Made by a program: the position numbers and the translations under genes. 59,317 nucleotides of DNA from an uncultured Prevotellaceae bacterium (GTDB taxonomy: Bacteria > Bacteroidota > Bacteroidia > Bacteroidales > Bacteroidaceae). Shown here one piece after another: positions 33,287-41,581 of this stretch. Under the pieces are notes generated by a model, which was not told the origin of the DNA, did no database searches, and saw nothing but the letters and a program-made list of their open reading frames with translations. The stretch is from positions 1 through 59,317 of the forward strand of contig CAMKEM010000011.1 in assembly GCA_946411565.1 (NCBI GenBank), written 5' to 3'. Each line of letters starts with the position of its first letter. Position 1 is the stretch's first letter.

Positions 33287-33949
33287 TTACTTCTCGAAAT
33301 GCTGATAATCCTTTGATGATTTCCATGCCCCACCCCACTTGAAACCGTGTTTTATGAAGAGTTTGTAGCAGAGGTCGTTACGGTCAATCTTCATCGGGAT
33401 GTCCTTACGCTTATCCCTGTTATTGGCATACTTCTTTCCAGAGGGTGGATCAATCTTATTGCCCTTGACGTATGGATTATAAAGGGGGTTGATGTCTATG
33501 GCAAGTCCCATACCATGCTTTGAGATTCGTGTGGTGGAACCTGTCATGAAACGGAAGTTAAAGCAAGAGGTATTGTTAGCCTCCATAGAACGAGTATCGT
33601 CCGCACCATAGTTATCTATGAGGGATATGCGCTCTATCTTGTATTTTGCCCTGTAGAGTTCGCGGAAGATGTCAAGAAGATCCTGAGCAATAGACTTATT
33701 GCATATCAGTTCACCTTGATGCACCTTTCCATCCTTTCCATAATGCAGAACTTTCAGGTATCTCAATTCGTTACGGCTCACGGTACAGGTCTTTGGCACG
33801 GACTTTCCCTGCATCAGCAACCAGATGCTGTCGGGGATGGTGGAAGCCCCCCACCCCCCCAAGGGGGAGTTATCTTTTATAGTATTCCCAATCATTGAGG
33901 AACACATACAGAATATGAACGCAAAGGCGCAAAGACGGAGAGATAACAT
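33287..33949 (-). CDS. M15-family peptidase, exported
   Basis: 220 residues. A hydrophobic signal segment (about 3-21) precedes the peptidase M15 core: NFRFMTGSTTRISKHGMGLAIDINP carries the zinc-binding His and Asp, and GGAWKSSKDYQHFEK carries the last His. Likely a D-alanyl-D-alanine or peptidoglycan peptide carboxypeptidase in the periplasm. Residues about 27-36 (NSPLGGWGAS) are coded by a GC-rich repeat arm (33845-33869) just after the signal segment, outside the catalytic core. Confidence 0.82.
   Translation of the reverse strand: MLSLRLCAFAFIFCMCSSMIGNTIKDNSPLGGWGASTIPDSIWLLMQGKSVPKTCTVSRNELRYLKVLHYGKDGKVHQGELICNKSIAQDLLDIFRELYRAKYKIERISLIDNYGADDTRSMEANNTSCFNFRFMTGSTTRISKHGMGLAIDINPLYNPYVKGNKIDPPSGKKYANNRDKRKDIPMKIDRNDLCYKLFIKHGFKWGGAWKSSKDYQHFEK
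33845..33869. repeat. Family F arm inside the M15 peptidase gene
   Basis: GCCCCCCACCCCCCCAAGG then GGGAG. The same short type occurs at 22975 and 43731. Read in frame it gives NSPLGGWGAS. Confidence 0.7.
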
Positions 33950-33973
33950 AATCTATACTTTCTTATTTTTATT

Positions 33974-34031
33974 CGAACACAGAAAACACGAATAAAACGA
34001 AACTTTCGTTTATTTTGTGAGTTCCGTGTTC
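33974..34031 (-). terminator. Hairpin after pcrA
   Basis: GAACAC...GTGTTC outer and AATAAAACGAAA/TTTCGTTTATT inner pairing, directly downstream of the pcrA stop on the minus strand. Confidence 0.5.
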
Positions 34032-34036
34032 AGAAA

Positions 34037-36601
34037 TTATAACTTCTTCAACTTCGCAAACTTCAGGAGCAGTTGCTTGGTACCTGCATTACGGAACTCA
34101 ACAGATGCCTTGGCTGAATCTGCCTGACCTTCGAGGGCGGTAACTACACCAACTCCAAAGCGGGCATGTTCCACTTTCATTCCGACGGATAAGCCTTGAT
34201 ACCAGTCGCCAACGGCCTCTCCCCCCGCCCTCTCCCGTAGAGAGGGAGCCTGTCCACGCAACATATTACTTCTGTTAGTACCTTGACTTAGAGCCTCATT
34301 CACCCTCTTCAGACTACCACCACTCGCAACAATCTTTCTTTGGAAGGCTTCACCGTAAGGATTAACAGGCGTCTCTGGTCGCTTTGGAGCGGTTATCTTA
34401 GGCTTTGGATCTGCCATGAACTGCGATGCAACTGGTGAACTGTTCTGATAGCGAGAATCACCACGACCATAACTGCCATAGCCTCCATAACCGTAACCAT
34501 TACCTCCACGAGTTGAGCCATAGCCAGTTGAGCCATAGTCATCATCATTACGCTCCACCTCAACAAGCTTTGAATCAATATCCTTGAGGAATCGGCTTGG
34601 AGCATCAAATTCCATTCGTCCGAACCTGTATCTCGATTTGGCACAAGTAAGGATACATCTTTTCTCTGCACGGGTGATGGCAACATACAGGAGTCTTCTC
34701 TCCTCTTCCAACTTGCGCATAGAATCGGTACACATAGGAGAAGGGAAGATGTTCTCCTCCATGCCAACGACAAAGACATGAGGGAATTCCAAGCCCTTGG
34801 CAGAGTGGATCGTCATAAGAGTCACCTTATTATCATCCTCCGCATCACCGCTATCCTTATCGGTCATTAATGATACATCCTGAAGGAAATCCACAAGTCC
34901 GATAGGAAGTCCCTCTTCACGATTTCCCTCAACGAAATCCTGCATAGAAGAAAGGAACTCGTCAAGATTCTCCTGACGAGACACATCCTCGGGATTAGAG
35001 CCGGAATAGATATCCGCAGATATTCCGCTCATCTTAATGATTTCACGTCCCAGATTAAAGGCATCCTCCTTAGCAAGACGCTCTGTAAAAGAGTTTATCA
35101 GTACCAAGAAGTTTGATAACTTCGTAGCTGTTGCCTTTGCTATATTCACCTCATAGCCAGACGGATTCGCAGCCACCGCCCATAGGCTCACACCATTATC
35201 ACTTGCGGCTGTGATGAGTTTCTGTACGGTGGTATCTCCAATACCACGCGCAGGATAGTTGATGATTCTGCGGAAAGCCTCATCGTCATTATTGTTTACC
35301 ACCAAACGGAAATATGCCACAATATCCTTGATTTCCTTGCGCTGATAGAAACTCATTCCACCATAGATGCGATATGGAATATTATCCTTCAGCATCTGTT
35401 CCTCAAAGGTTCGGCTCTGGAAGTTAGTGCGATAGAGAATAGCGAAATCCTTGAACTTAAGTCCGTTGCGCTTCGCTCCCAGTCTTATCTCCCTACACAC
35501 GCTTATAGCCTCTTCCCTATCAGAAGCCAACTGACGCATTATCAGTTTCTCGCCTTCAGCATTCTCAGAAAAGACATTCTTCTCAATCTGACGACCATTA
35601 TGCTTAATCAGACTATTAGCCGCCTGAACAATACGCTGTGTAGAGCGGTAGTTCTGCTCAAGTTTGAAGAGCTTGCTACCCTCATACTGCTGCTGAAAGT
35701 CGAGGATGTTATCAATATTGGCCCCTCGGAATCCGTATATACTCTGGGCATCATCACCAACGACACACACATGACGATGCTCAGAAGCCAACTGCCAGAC
35801 GATCTGCTGCTGTGCATAATTCGTGTCCTGATACTCATCCACGAGCAAGAACTTGAATTTATTGGCATATTGCTTCTTGATATCAGGATTATCATAGAAC
35901 AAGCGGAATGTATAGACAAGCAAATCGTCAAAGTCCATAGCATTAGACTTTCGGCAATTCACCACATACATCTCGTATATCTTAGCCATTTCAGGCATTT
36001 TGGAATCCCTGTCACGAGCAAGCACGTTCATATCAGCCGCATATTGTTCAGGCATCATGAGCTTGTTCTTTGCCCATGAAATACGGTTGTGAACATCCGC
36101 AGGCTTATACACTTTGTCATCAAGTTCCAACTGCTTAATGATGCTCTTACACAGCGATTTACTATCAGCATCATCATAGATGGTAAAGTTGGAATCATAA
36201 TGACCGCCAGCAAGAGACCTTGCCTCTCGTCTGAGGATTCGGGCAAAGACACTATGGAAAGTGCCCATCTGGAGCGACTGAGCCTCTGAACCAACGAGCG
36301 AAACAATACGCTCCTTCATCTCTCGTGCAGCCTTATTGGTAAAGGTAAGTGCCATTATCTCCCAAGGCTTATAGCCCTGAGTGAGGAGATACGCAATCTT
36401 ATAGGTAAGAACACGAGTCTTACCCGATCCTGCACCTGCAATCACCAATGATGCGCCGTCTATATACTCCACAGCTTTGCGCTGGGATTCGTTGAGGGCA
36501 TTAAGGAATGAGCTAAGGCCTCTCCCCCCGCCCTCTCCCGTAGAGAGGGAGCCGATTCGAGAAGAGGAGGACTCAAATATTTCGTTACTGTTATCGTTCA
36601 T
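34037..36601 (-). CDS. pcrA: UvrD/PcrA-family DNA helicase
   Basis: 854 residues of superfamily 1A: Walker A AGAGSGKT (55-62), motif II DEYQD (255-259), QNYRSTQRI, VTLMTIHSAKGLEFPHVFVVG and VAITRAEKR. Works 3' to 5' in repair and replication restart. The C-terminus has a Gly/Tyr-rich tract (about 690-720) and ends with the tudor-like MKVEHARFGVGVV domain. Two family B repeat arms lie in frame: one codes residues about 17-29 ([12 protein letters not shown]) and another about 784-796 (PSLRERAGGEA), in the linker before the last domain. No Met exists between the first arm and NALNESQRKAVEY, so the start must lie in or upstream of the repeat. Confidence 0.93.
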   Translation of the reverse strand: MNDNSNEIFESSSSRIGSLSTGEGGGRGLSSFLNALNESQRKAVEYIDGASLVIAGAGSGKTRVLTYKIAYLLTQGYKPWEIMALTFTNKAAREMKERIVSLVGSEAQSLQMGTFHSVFARILRREARSLAGGHYDSNFTIYDDADSKSLCKSIIKQLELDDKVYKPADVHNRISWAKNKLMMPEQYAADMNVLARDRDSKMPEMAKIYEMYVVNCRKSNAMDFDDLLVYTFRLFYDNPDIKKQYANKFKFLLVDEYQDTNYAQQQIVWQLASEHRHVCVVGDDAQSIYGFRGANIDNILDFQQQYEGSKLFKLEQNYRSTQRIVQAANSLIKHNGRQIEKNVFSENAEGEKLIMRQLASDREEAISVCREIRLGAKRNGLKFKDFAILYRTNFQSRTFEEQMLKDNIPYRIYGGMSFYQRKEIKDIVAYFRLVVNNNDDEAFRRIINYPARGIGDTTVQKLITAASDNGVSLWAVAANPSGYEVNIAKATATKLSNFLVLINSFTERLAKEDAFNLGREIIKMSGISADIYSGSNPEDVSRQENLDEFLSSMQDFVEGNREEGLPIGLVDFLQDVSLMTDKDSGDAEDDNKVTLMTIHSAKGLEFPHVFVVGMEENIFPSPMCTDSMRKLEEERRLLYVAITRAEKRCILTCAKSRYRFGRMEFDAPSRFLKDIDSKLVEVERNDDDYGSTGYGSTRGGNGYGYGGYGSYGRGDSRYQNSSPVASQFMADPKPKITAPKRPETPVNPYGEAFQRKIVASGGSLKRVNEALSQGTNRSNMLRGQAPSLRERAGGEAVGDWYQGLSVGMKVEHARFGVGVVTALEGQADSAKASVEFRNAGTKQLLLKFAKLKKL
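34214..34250. repeat. Family B arm inserted in frame in pcrA
   Basis: GGCCTCTCCCCCCGCCC then TCTCCCGTAGAGAGGGAGCC, 37 bp. Translated in the gene frame as PSLRERAGGEAV without a stop. Confidence 0.88.
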
Positions 36602-36678
36602 TGAAATTTAAAATGAAAAGTGGAGAAATTATCGCCTTCCGGCTCCCTCTCTACGGGAGAGGGCGGGGGGAGAGGCCT
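36517..36678. repeat. Family B inverted-repeat pair spanning the pcrA start
   Basis: Arm 36517-36553 is within pcrA codons 17-29; arm 36634-36678 ends 3 nt from the mtgA stop. The pcrA start codon (36601) is in the spacer. Confidence 0.88.
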
Positions 36679-36681
36679 CCC

Positions 36682-37377
36682 TTATTCGCTCATCGGAAAG
36701 AGGTTCACGAACTTCATTTCCTTTTGGATTCTTGCCTGACGCTTGAGCATATAGGCAGAAGGATCCTTGCTTGAGAACTTGCGAGGATTTGGAAGGGTTG
36801 CAGCAATCAAGGCACAATCTGCACGTGACAACTCAGCTGCCGTCTTGTTGAAATTCTCCTTAGCACACGCATCTGCACCATATACGCCATTGCCCATCTC
36901 AATGGAGTTAAGATAAACCTCCATTATTCGCTCCTTACCCCACAGAACCTCAATAAGGACGGTGAAATACATCTCCAAACCCTTTCTTATCCATGAGCGC
37001 CCCGGCCAAAGGAATACATTCTTTGCCGTCTGCTGGGTAATGGTACTTGCACCATGCTTTGTCTTTGCCGTCTTATTGTGTTTAACAGCCTTCTGAATAG
37101 CATCAAAGTCAAAGCCGTGATGCTTAAGGAATCGAGCATCCTCACTTGCCATTACAGCGACAGGCATATACTTCGACATCTCCTTCAAAGGCACCCAATG
37201 ATGTTCCCACTTCACGTCATATTCATCAGAGAAGGTCTGTTCCACCACTCTGATAAGCATAAGCGGAGTGACATAGACAGGCACGAACCTATACGCTACA
37301 ACAGCAAGAATAGTGGAAGCAAAGAATGCTCCCACTATCCACTTTATTGTCTTTGTAATAATGTTTAGACCAACCAT
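36682..37377 (-). CDS. mtgA: Monofunctional peptidoglycan glycosyltransferase
   Basis: 231 residues from Met at 37377. One N-terminal membrane helix (about 13-33) anchors a GT51 domain with [12 protein letters not shown] (catalytic Glu), [25 protein letters not shown] and [15 protein letters not shown]. Polymerises lipid II glycans; no transpeptidase domain. The alternative Met at 37452 would place the family B arm in the protein and is rejected. Confidence 0.92.
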   Translation of the reverse strand: MVGLNIITKTIKWIVGAFFASTILAVVAYRFVPVYVTPLMLIRVVEQTFSDEYDVKWEHHWVPLKEMSKYMPVAVMASEDARFLKHHGFDFDAIQKAVKHNKTAKTKHGASTITQQTAKNVFLWPGRSWIRKGLEMYFTVLIEVLWGKERIMEVYLNSIEMGNGVYGADACAKENFNKTAAELSRADCALIAATLPNPRKFSSKDPSAYMLKRQARIQKEMKFVNLFPMSE

Positions 37378-37392
37378 ATACAGCCTAACCAC

Positions 37393-37533
37393 GGCCTCTC
37401 CCCCCGCCCTCCCCCGTAGGGAGGGAGCCGGAAGGCGAAAGGGCGTATTCAAAATTTTCTAATTGCACATTTATAAATCTGCCATCGTTGACACTCCGGC
37501 TCCCTCCCTACGGGGGAGGGCGGGGGGAGAGGC
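37393..37533. repeat. Family B inverted-repeat pair between proS and mtgA
   Basis: Arms 37393-37443 and 37496-37533, spacer 52 bp. The arms lie 15 nt before the mtgA start and 2 nt after the proS stop. Confidence 0.9.
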
Positions 37534-37535
37534 TA

Positions 37536-39014
37536 TTAGTAGCTTCTCGCAATCAGCACACGGCACTTAGCAGGCTTGCCAGATACCATATCCACACCCG
37601 GTGTCTGCTCGAAAGCGAATGGCACGCAACGGATAGTAGCCTGTGTCTCTTCCTTGATCTTTGCCTCGGTCTCTGCAGTACCGTCCCAATGGCAGAGGAA
37701 GAAGCCACCGTCCTTAACCTTCTCCTTGAACTCCTCGTAGTTGTCGCACTCATAGATATGAGCATCACGGAATGCGCGAGCCTTTTCGAAGATATTAGCC
37801 TGAATCTTGTCGAGAAGATCAACAACATAGTCTGCAATACCCTCAAACTGAACAGTCTCCTTCTCAAGAGTATCACGGCGCATAACCTCAACAGTACCGT
37901 TCTCAAGGTCACGACCACCCATAACGAGGCGTACAGGAACACCCTTGAGCTCGTAGTCAGCGAACTTGAAGCCCGGACGCTTGTTGTCAGCATCATCAAA
38001 CTTAACGCTGATACCCTTCTGACGGAGTGTGTCGATAACTGGCTTCATAGCCTCAGTAACGGCAGCAATCTGATCTGGCTTGCCAATAGGAATGATAACA
38101 ACCTGAATTGGGGCAAGACGTGGAGGAAGTACAAGACCGTTATCGTCAGAGTGAGTCATGATAAGAGCACCGATAAGACGTGTAGAAACGCCCCATGAGG
38201 TAGCCCATACGTACTCTGGCTTGTTCTCCTTTGTGAGATATGTAACATCGAATGCCTTTGCGAAGTTCTGGCCAAGGAAGTGAGATGTACCGCTCTGGAG
38301 AGCCTTACCATCCTGCATCATAGCCTCGATGGTATAGGTATCGAGAGCACCAGCGAAACGCTCTGTCTCACTCTTAACTCCCTGCATTACAGGTACAGCC
38401 ATCCAGTTTTCTGCGAAATCAGCATATACCTTCAGCATCTTCTGTGCCTCCTGCTCAGCCTCCTCACGGGTAGCATGAGCTGTGTGACCTTCCTGCCAGA
38501 GGAACTCTGAAGTGCGGAGGAATGGACGTGTACGCATCTCCCAGCGCATTACGTTACACCACTGGTTGCAAAGCAAAGGCAGATCGCGCCAAGAGTGGAT
38601 CCAGTTCTTATATGTGTTCCAGATGATTGTCTCAGATGTAGGACGAACGATAAGTTCTTCCTCGAGCTTGGCATTTGGATCAACGACAACACCGTCACCA
38701 GACTCGTTGGTCTTCAGACGATAGTGAGTTACAACAGCACACTCCTTAGCAAAGCCCTCAACGTGCTCAGCCTCACGACTAAGGAAAGACTTAGGGATAA
38801 GGAGAGGGAAATATGCATTCTGCACGCCTGTCTCCTTGAACATCTTATCCAACTGCTGCTGCATCTTCTCCCAGATAGCATAGCCGTAAGGTTTGATTAC
38901 CATACAACCACGTACTGCAGACTGCTCTGCAAGATCAGCCTTCACTACGAGATCATTGTACCACTGACTGTAATTGTCAGCACGCTTTGTGAGTTCTTTA
39001 AGTTCTATTGCCAT
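37536..39014 (-). CDS. proS: Prolyl-tRNA synthetase, archaeal/eukaryotic-like type
   Basis: Charges tRNA-Pro. 492 residues without the editing insertion of the E. coli type; this short type with a C-terminal extension is usual in Bacteroidetes. Class II motif 2 region [37 protein letters not shown], and motif 3 [19 protein letters not shown] are all present. The C-terminal anticodon-binding domain (QVVIIPIG) and a zinc-type tail end in SY. Confidence 0.96.
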   Translation of the reverse strand: MAIELKELTKRADNYSQWYNDLVVKADLAEQSAVRGCMVIKPYGYAIWEKMQQQLDKMFKETGVQNAYFPLLIPKSFLSREAEHVEGFAKECAVVTHYRLKTNESGDGVVVDPNAKLEEELIVRPTSETIIWNTYKNWIHSWRDLPLLCNQWCNVMRWEMRTRPFLRTSEFLWQEGHTAHATREEAEQEAQKMLKVYADFAENWMAVPVMQGVKSETERFAGALDTYTIEAMMQDGKALQSGTSHFLGQNFAKAFDVTYLTKENKPEYVWATSWGVSTRLIGALIMTHSDDNGLVLPPRLAPIQVVIIPIGKPDQIAAVTEAMKPVIDTLRQKGISVKFDDADNKRPGFKFADYELKGVPVRLVMGGRDLENGTVEVMRRDTLEKETVQFEGIADYVVDLLDKIQANIFEKARAFRDAHIYECDNYEEFKEKVKDGGFFLCHWDGTAETEAKIKEETQATIRCVPFAFEQTPGVDMVSGKPAKCRVLIARSY

Positions 39015-39086
39015 TTTTATGATATATTTTATTTTCTATTGTCTAAATTTTTATTGATTTTTCTTGACATTTGTCCAAATCGAATG

Positions 39087-39094
39087 CAAAATTA
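39087..39094 (-). promoter_or_regulatory. proS promoter -7 box
   Basis: TAATTTTG on the minus strand, 73 nt before proS. The proS-mtgA-pcrA run may use it. Confidence 0.5.
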
Positions 39095-39158
39095 CAAAAA
39101 AATGTTGTAAACATAGTAAATCATTTCCTTTTTTATTATGGTTTTTGAATTTTTTGAT

Positions 39159-39166
39159 TATCTTTG
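39159..39166 (+). promoter_or_regulatory. OmpA-type gene promoter -7 box
   Basis: TATCTTTG followed by CACCC; leader of about 107 nt. Confidence 0.65.
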
Positions 39167-39279
39167 CACCCAAATACGATGAATCTCGTAAATTTGAACA
39201 AACAATTGCAATAATGTAACGAGAAATTCGATTTTGGATATATCTACATTTATTTATTAATTATTAATACATAAGAATC

Positions 39280-39984
39280 ATGACAAAGGCTAAAGTAGCA
39301 ACTGCGTTCGTAGGCGCAGCAATGATTTTCTCAAGCTGTAGCACAGCAACAGGTAATGGTGCTCTCATCGGTACTGGTGGTGGTGCACTTCTCGGTGCTA
39401 TCGTAGGTAAACTCGCAGGCAACACAGCAGTTGGTGCAGCAGTTGGTGCAGCAGTTGGTGCTGGTACAGGCGCTATCATCGGTAAGCACATGGACAAGGT
39501 AAAGGCAGAGGCTGCATCTAAGCTCCAGAATGCTAACGTTACCGAGGTTACAGACGCAAATGGTCTTCCATGCGTAAAGGTAACATTCAACTCTGGTATC
39601 CTCTTCGGTTCTGGTAACGCAACTCTCAGCAGCACAGCAGCAACTGAGCTCACAAACTTTGCAACTGTCCTCAAGAATAACACAGACTGTTCTGTAGCTA
39701 TTCAGGGTTACACAGACAATGATCCTTGGAAGGGTTCAACTGCAGAGCAGAGCGCAAAGAAGAACCTCGACCTTTCTCAGAAGCGTGCTGACGCAGTAAA
39801 GTCTAAGCTCAACTCTCTCGGTGTTACAAACAGCCAGATTAAGAGCAGCACAGGTTATGGTGAGGCTAATCCTGTTGCAGACAATTCTTCTTCTGCAGGT
39901 AAGGCACAGAACCGTCGTGTAGAGGTTTATCTCTATGCTTCTGAGGCTATGATTAATGCAGCTAACAATGGTACTCTCCAGTAA
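39280..39984 (+). CDS. OmpA-family lipoprotein with glycine zipper
   Basis: 234 residues. Type II signal peptide with lipobox FSSC (Cys20), then a glycine-zipper segment (about 26-68, repeated GAAVGAAVGAG). The OmpA C-like domain (about 100-225) has IQGYTDNDPW and QNRRVEVYLY and would bind peptidoglycan. Similar to YiaD/Pal-type proteins that tie the outer membrane to the wall. Monocistronic, with its own promoter and terminator. Codon use is highly biased (GGT, GCA, AAG), suggesting strong expression. Confidence 0.88.
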   Translation: MTKAKVATAFVGAAMIFSSCSTATGNGALIGTGGGALLGAIVGKLAGNTAVGAAVGAAVGAGTGAIIGKHMDKVKAEAASKLQNANVTEVTDANGLPCVKVTFNSGILFGSGNATLSSTAATELTNFATVLKNNTDCSVAIQGYTDNDPWKGSTAEQSAKKNLDLSQKRADAVKSKLNSLGVTNSQIKSSTGYGEANPVADNSSSAGKAQNRRVEVYLYASEAMINAANNGTLQ

Positions 39985-40020
39985 ACCGCATTCGTTTTAT
40001 ACCTTATAAATAATAATATG

Positions 40021-40053
40021 TAGCGCGATTCTTCGGAGTCGCGCTATTTTTTT
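40021..40053 (+). terminator. Terminator after OmpA-type gene
   Basis: TAGCGCGA...TCGCGCTA stem with a TTCG loop and a T7 tract. Confidence 0.9.
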
Positions 40054-40073
40054 GTCAAGTAGAAGCCTTAACA

Positions 40074-40363
40074 TAACGTGAGTTCGACGAATCTTCATAT
40101 AAACAGATTTCTTTGCGATTATACTGAAAAAATAATAAGAGAAACGGATTTATCCGATGTATCTGATAGCTGGCGCATAAAATTAATGCGATATTAATGT
40201 GGTATTAATGGACATTATATGTTTTCGCTCTGCGAACCTACATTAATTGTCACGACTTGCGTAGCTTGATGAGCTTTGCAAATAATAACACATTAATATC
40301 GCATTAATCTCTTCAGATAAATCAGATAAATCCGTTTCCCTTTATTTCATCGAATTTACGTTA
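40074..40363. repeat. 290-bp nested palindromic element
   Basis: Outer arms AACGTGAGTTCGACGAAT (left) and TCATCGAATTTACGTT (right) enclose inner arms GAAACGGATTTATCCGAT (40141) and ATAAATCCGTTTCCC (ending 40340). A third pair lies within: TTAATGCGATATTAATG against CATTAATATCGCATTAA. No ORF. The outer termini match the element at 54214 and the inner arms match 53419-53508. Confidence 0.85.
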
Positions 40364-40501
40364 ACATAGATCAATTTTTCAATTATTTATGACTTTTTGC
40401 TATACAAAACACGAAAAGCATGGTTTATTGACCTAAATTAATTATTACATTGTTTGCGCACACAATTTCATTTTTTCCTTTGTCAGTTCAGAATTTCGCA
40501 G
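40364..40501. other. AT-rich upstream region
   Basis: No gene and no clear repeat; upstream region of the promoter at 40502. Confidence 0.4.
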
Positions 40502-40693
40502 TAACTTTGCACTCAGAAATCAGAGACGTCCACCGCTTTGCAAGCCGACGTTTACTATTTCTCACGTGCGAAAGTGTCTTGCACGTTGTAACTCACAAAA
40601 CGTAACCCGTACTAGTAGTATTCAGGATAAGGTTTAGAAAAAATTATTAACAATAGCGGTTCTGACACACCGCTAAAAAAATGAAAGGATAAC
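40502..40693 (+). promoter_or_regulatory. Promoter and structured leader of gene 40694
   Basis: TAACTTTG (40502-40509) is followed by about 178 nt of leader. It folds as ACGTC...GCTTTGCAAGC...GACGT, then ACGTGC...GCACGT, then TAGCGGT...ACCGCTA just before the start. The first two hairpins and the TTGCACTC lead match the asnA leader unit. Confidence 0.6.
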
Positions 40694-41059
40694 ATGATGA
40701 AAAAGGTATTTATGACATTGGTTGCCGTGATGGCAGTTTCAGTTTCAATGGTTGCAGCTCCAAAGGCAGAGAAGAATGCAGAGCCAACTCAGTACACTAT
40801 TGACTTCAACTCACACAGCATAGCACGCTATCTGAGCATGTCAAACGATCAGGTTGCTGATATGGAAAGAATTCACGACAACTTCTCTCGCGAAATGAAG
40901 AAGGCCGAGAAGGCAGACGATGCAAATCGCGACAAGCTCACCAAGAAGGCAATTCTCAGAGACATGTCTTACATGCGCAGCATCTTGAGCGACTCTCAGT
41001 TCCGTAAGTATCGTACTGTTCTCAACGCAACATTGACAAACAGAGGTATTGAGTACTAA
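40694..41059 (+). CDS. Small exported protein, hypothetical
   Basis: 121 residues with a clear signal peptide (MMKKVFMTLVAVMAVSVSMVAA). The mature part is helical and highly charged, with LSMSNDQVADMERIHDNFSREM and a helical hairpin ending RKYRTVLNATLTNRG. This weakly recalls periplasmic Spy/CpxP-like chaperones (LTxxQ region), but I do not assign it. ATG at 40697 is an equally good start. It has its own promoter, a long structured leader and a terminator. Confidence 0.75.
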   Translation: MMKKVFMTLVAVMAVSVSMVAAPKAEKNAEPTQYTIDFNSHSIARYLSMSNDQVADMERIHDNFSREMKKAEKADDANRDKLTKKAILRDMSYMRSILSDSQFRKYRTVLNATLTNRGIEY

Positions 41060-41089
41060 AAATAGTCTAACTACATTTCCAATATATCA

Positions 41090-41135
41090 GAACGGCAATT
41101 ATCTTCAATAGATAGTTGCCGTTCACTTTTTATAA
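41090..41135 (+). terminator. Terminator of gene 40694
   Basis: GAACGGCAA (41090-41098) pairs with TTGCCGTTC (41116-41124), followed by ACTTTTTAT. Confidence 0.85.
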
Positions 41136-41248
41136 GGATTATTTGACGGAATAATTACAAACCTTACGTGTTTTTCCACATACAAATGTCAAAATAATTT
41201 ATTTTTTTGCAGTTTCCTGACATATTGTAAAAATATTTTCCCAAAAAG

Positions 41249-41280
41249 TTTGCAGATTAACATTTTAATTTGTACCTTTG
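41249..41280 (+). promoter_or_regulatory. asnA promoter
   Basis: TTTG at 41249-41252 and TACCTTTG at 41273-41280, 20 nt apart. Confidence 0.75.
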
Positions 41281-41450
41281 CACTCGAAAATTGAAAACGT
41301 GCGCCAGCCTTTGAGCTGACACGCACTATTTTCTTCGTGCGAGGATGTTTCACACGTTGCACTCGAAAATTGAAAACGTGCGCCAGCCTTTGAGCTGACA
41401 CGCACTATTTTCTTCGTGCGAGGATGTTTCACACGTTGCACTCGAAAACA
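41278..41450 (+). repeat. Tandem 79-bp leader repeat of asnA
   Basis: Two identical units (41278-41356, 41357-41435) and the first 14 bases of a third, starting exactly at the end of the -7 box. Each unit forms GTGCG..AGC/GCT..CGCAC and CGTG..CACG hairpins. The remaining leader to 41581 is AT-rich with no ORF and ends with another CACTCGAAAA motif. Confidence 0.9.
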
Positions 41451-41581
41451 AAGAGTTTAGAGTTTAAAGGTTAGAGGTTAGAGTTTTTACACTCCACACT
41501 AATCGCTAATCACTAAACAAATAACAATGCGAGAATTATTCGCACACAACACTCGAAAAAAGAATACAACTAAATAAAGAA

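Noticed and set aside
37378..37452. 25-residue extension of MtgA
   Set aside because: Includes a family B arm; the anchor helix begins properly after Met at 37377.
41278..41450. CRISPR-like direct repeat before asnA
   Set aside because: Two contiguous 79-bp units with no spacer between them, inside a promoter leader.
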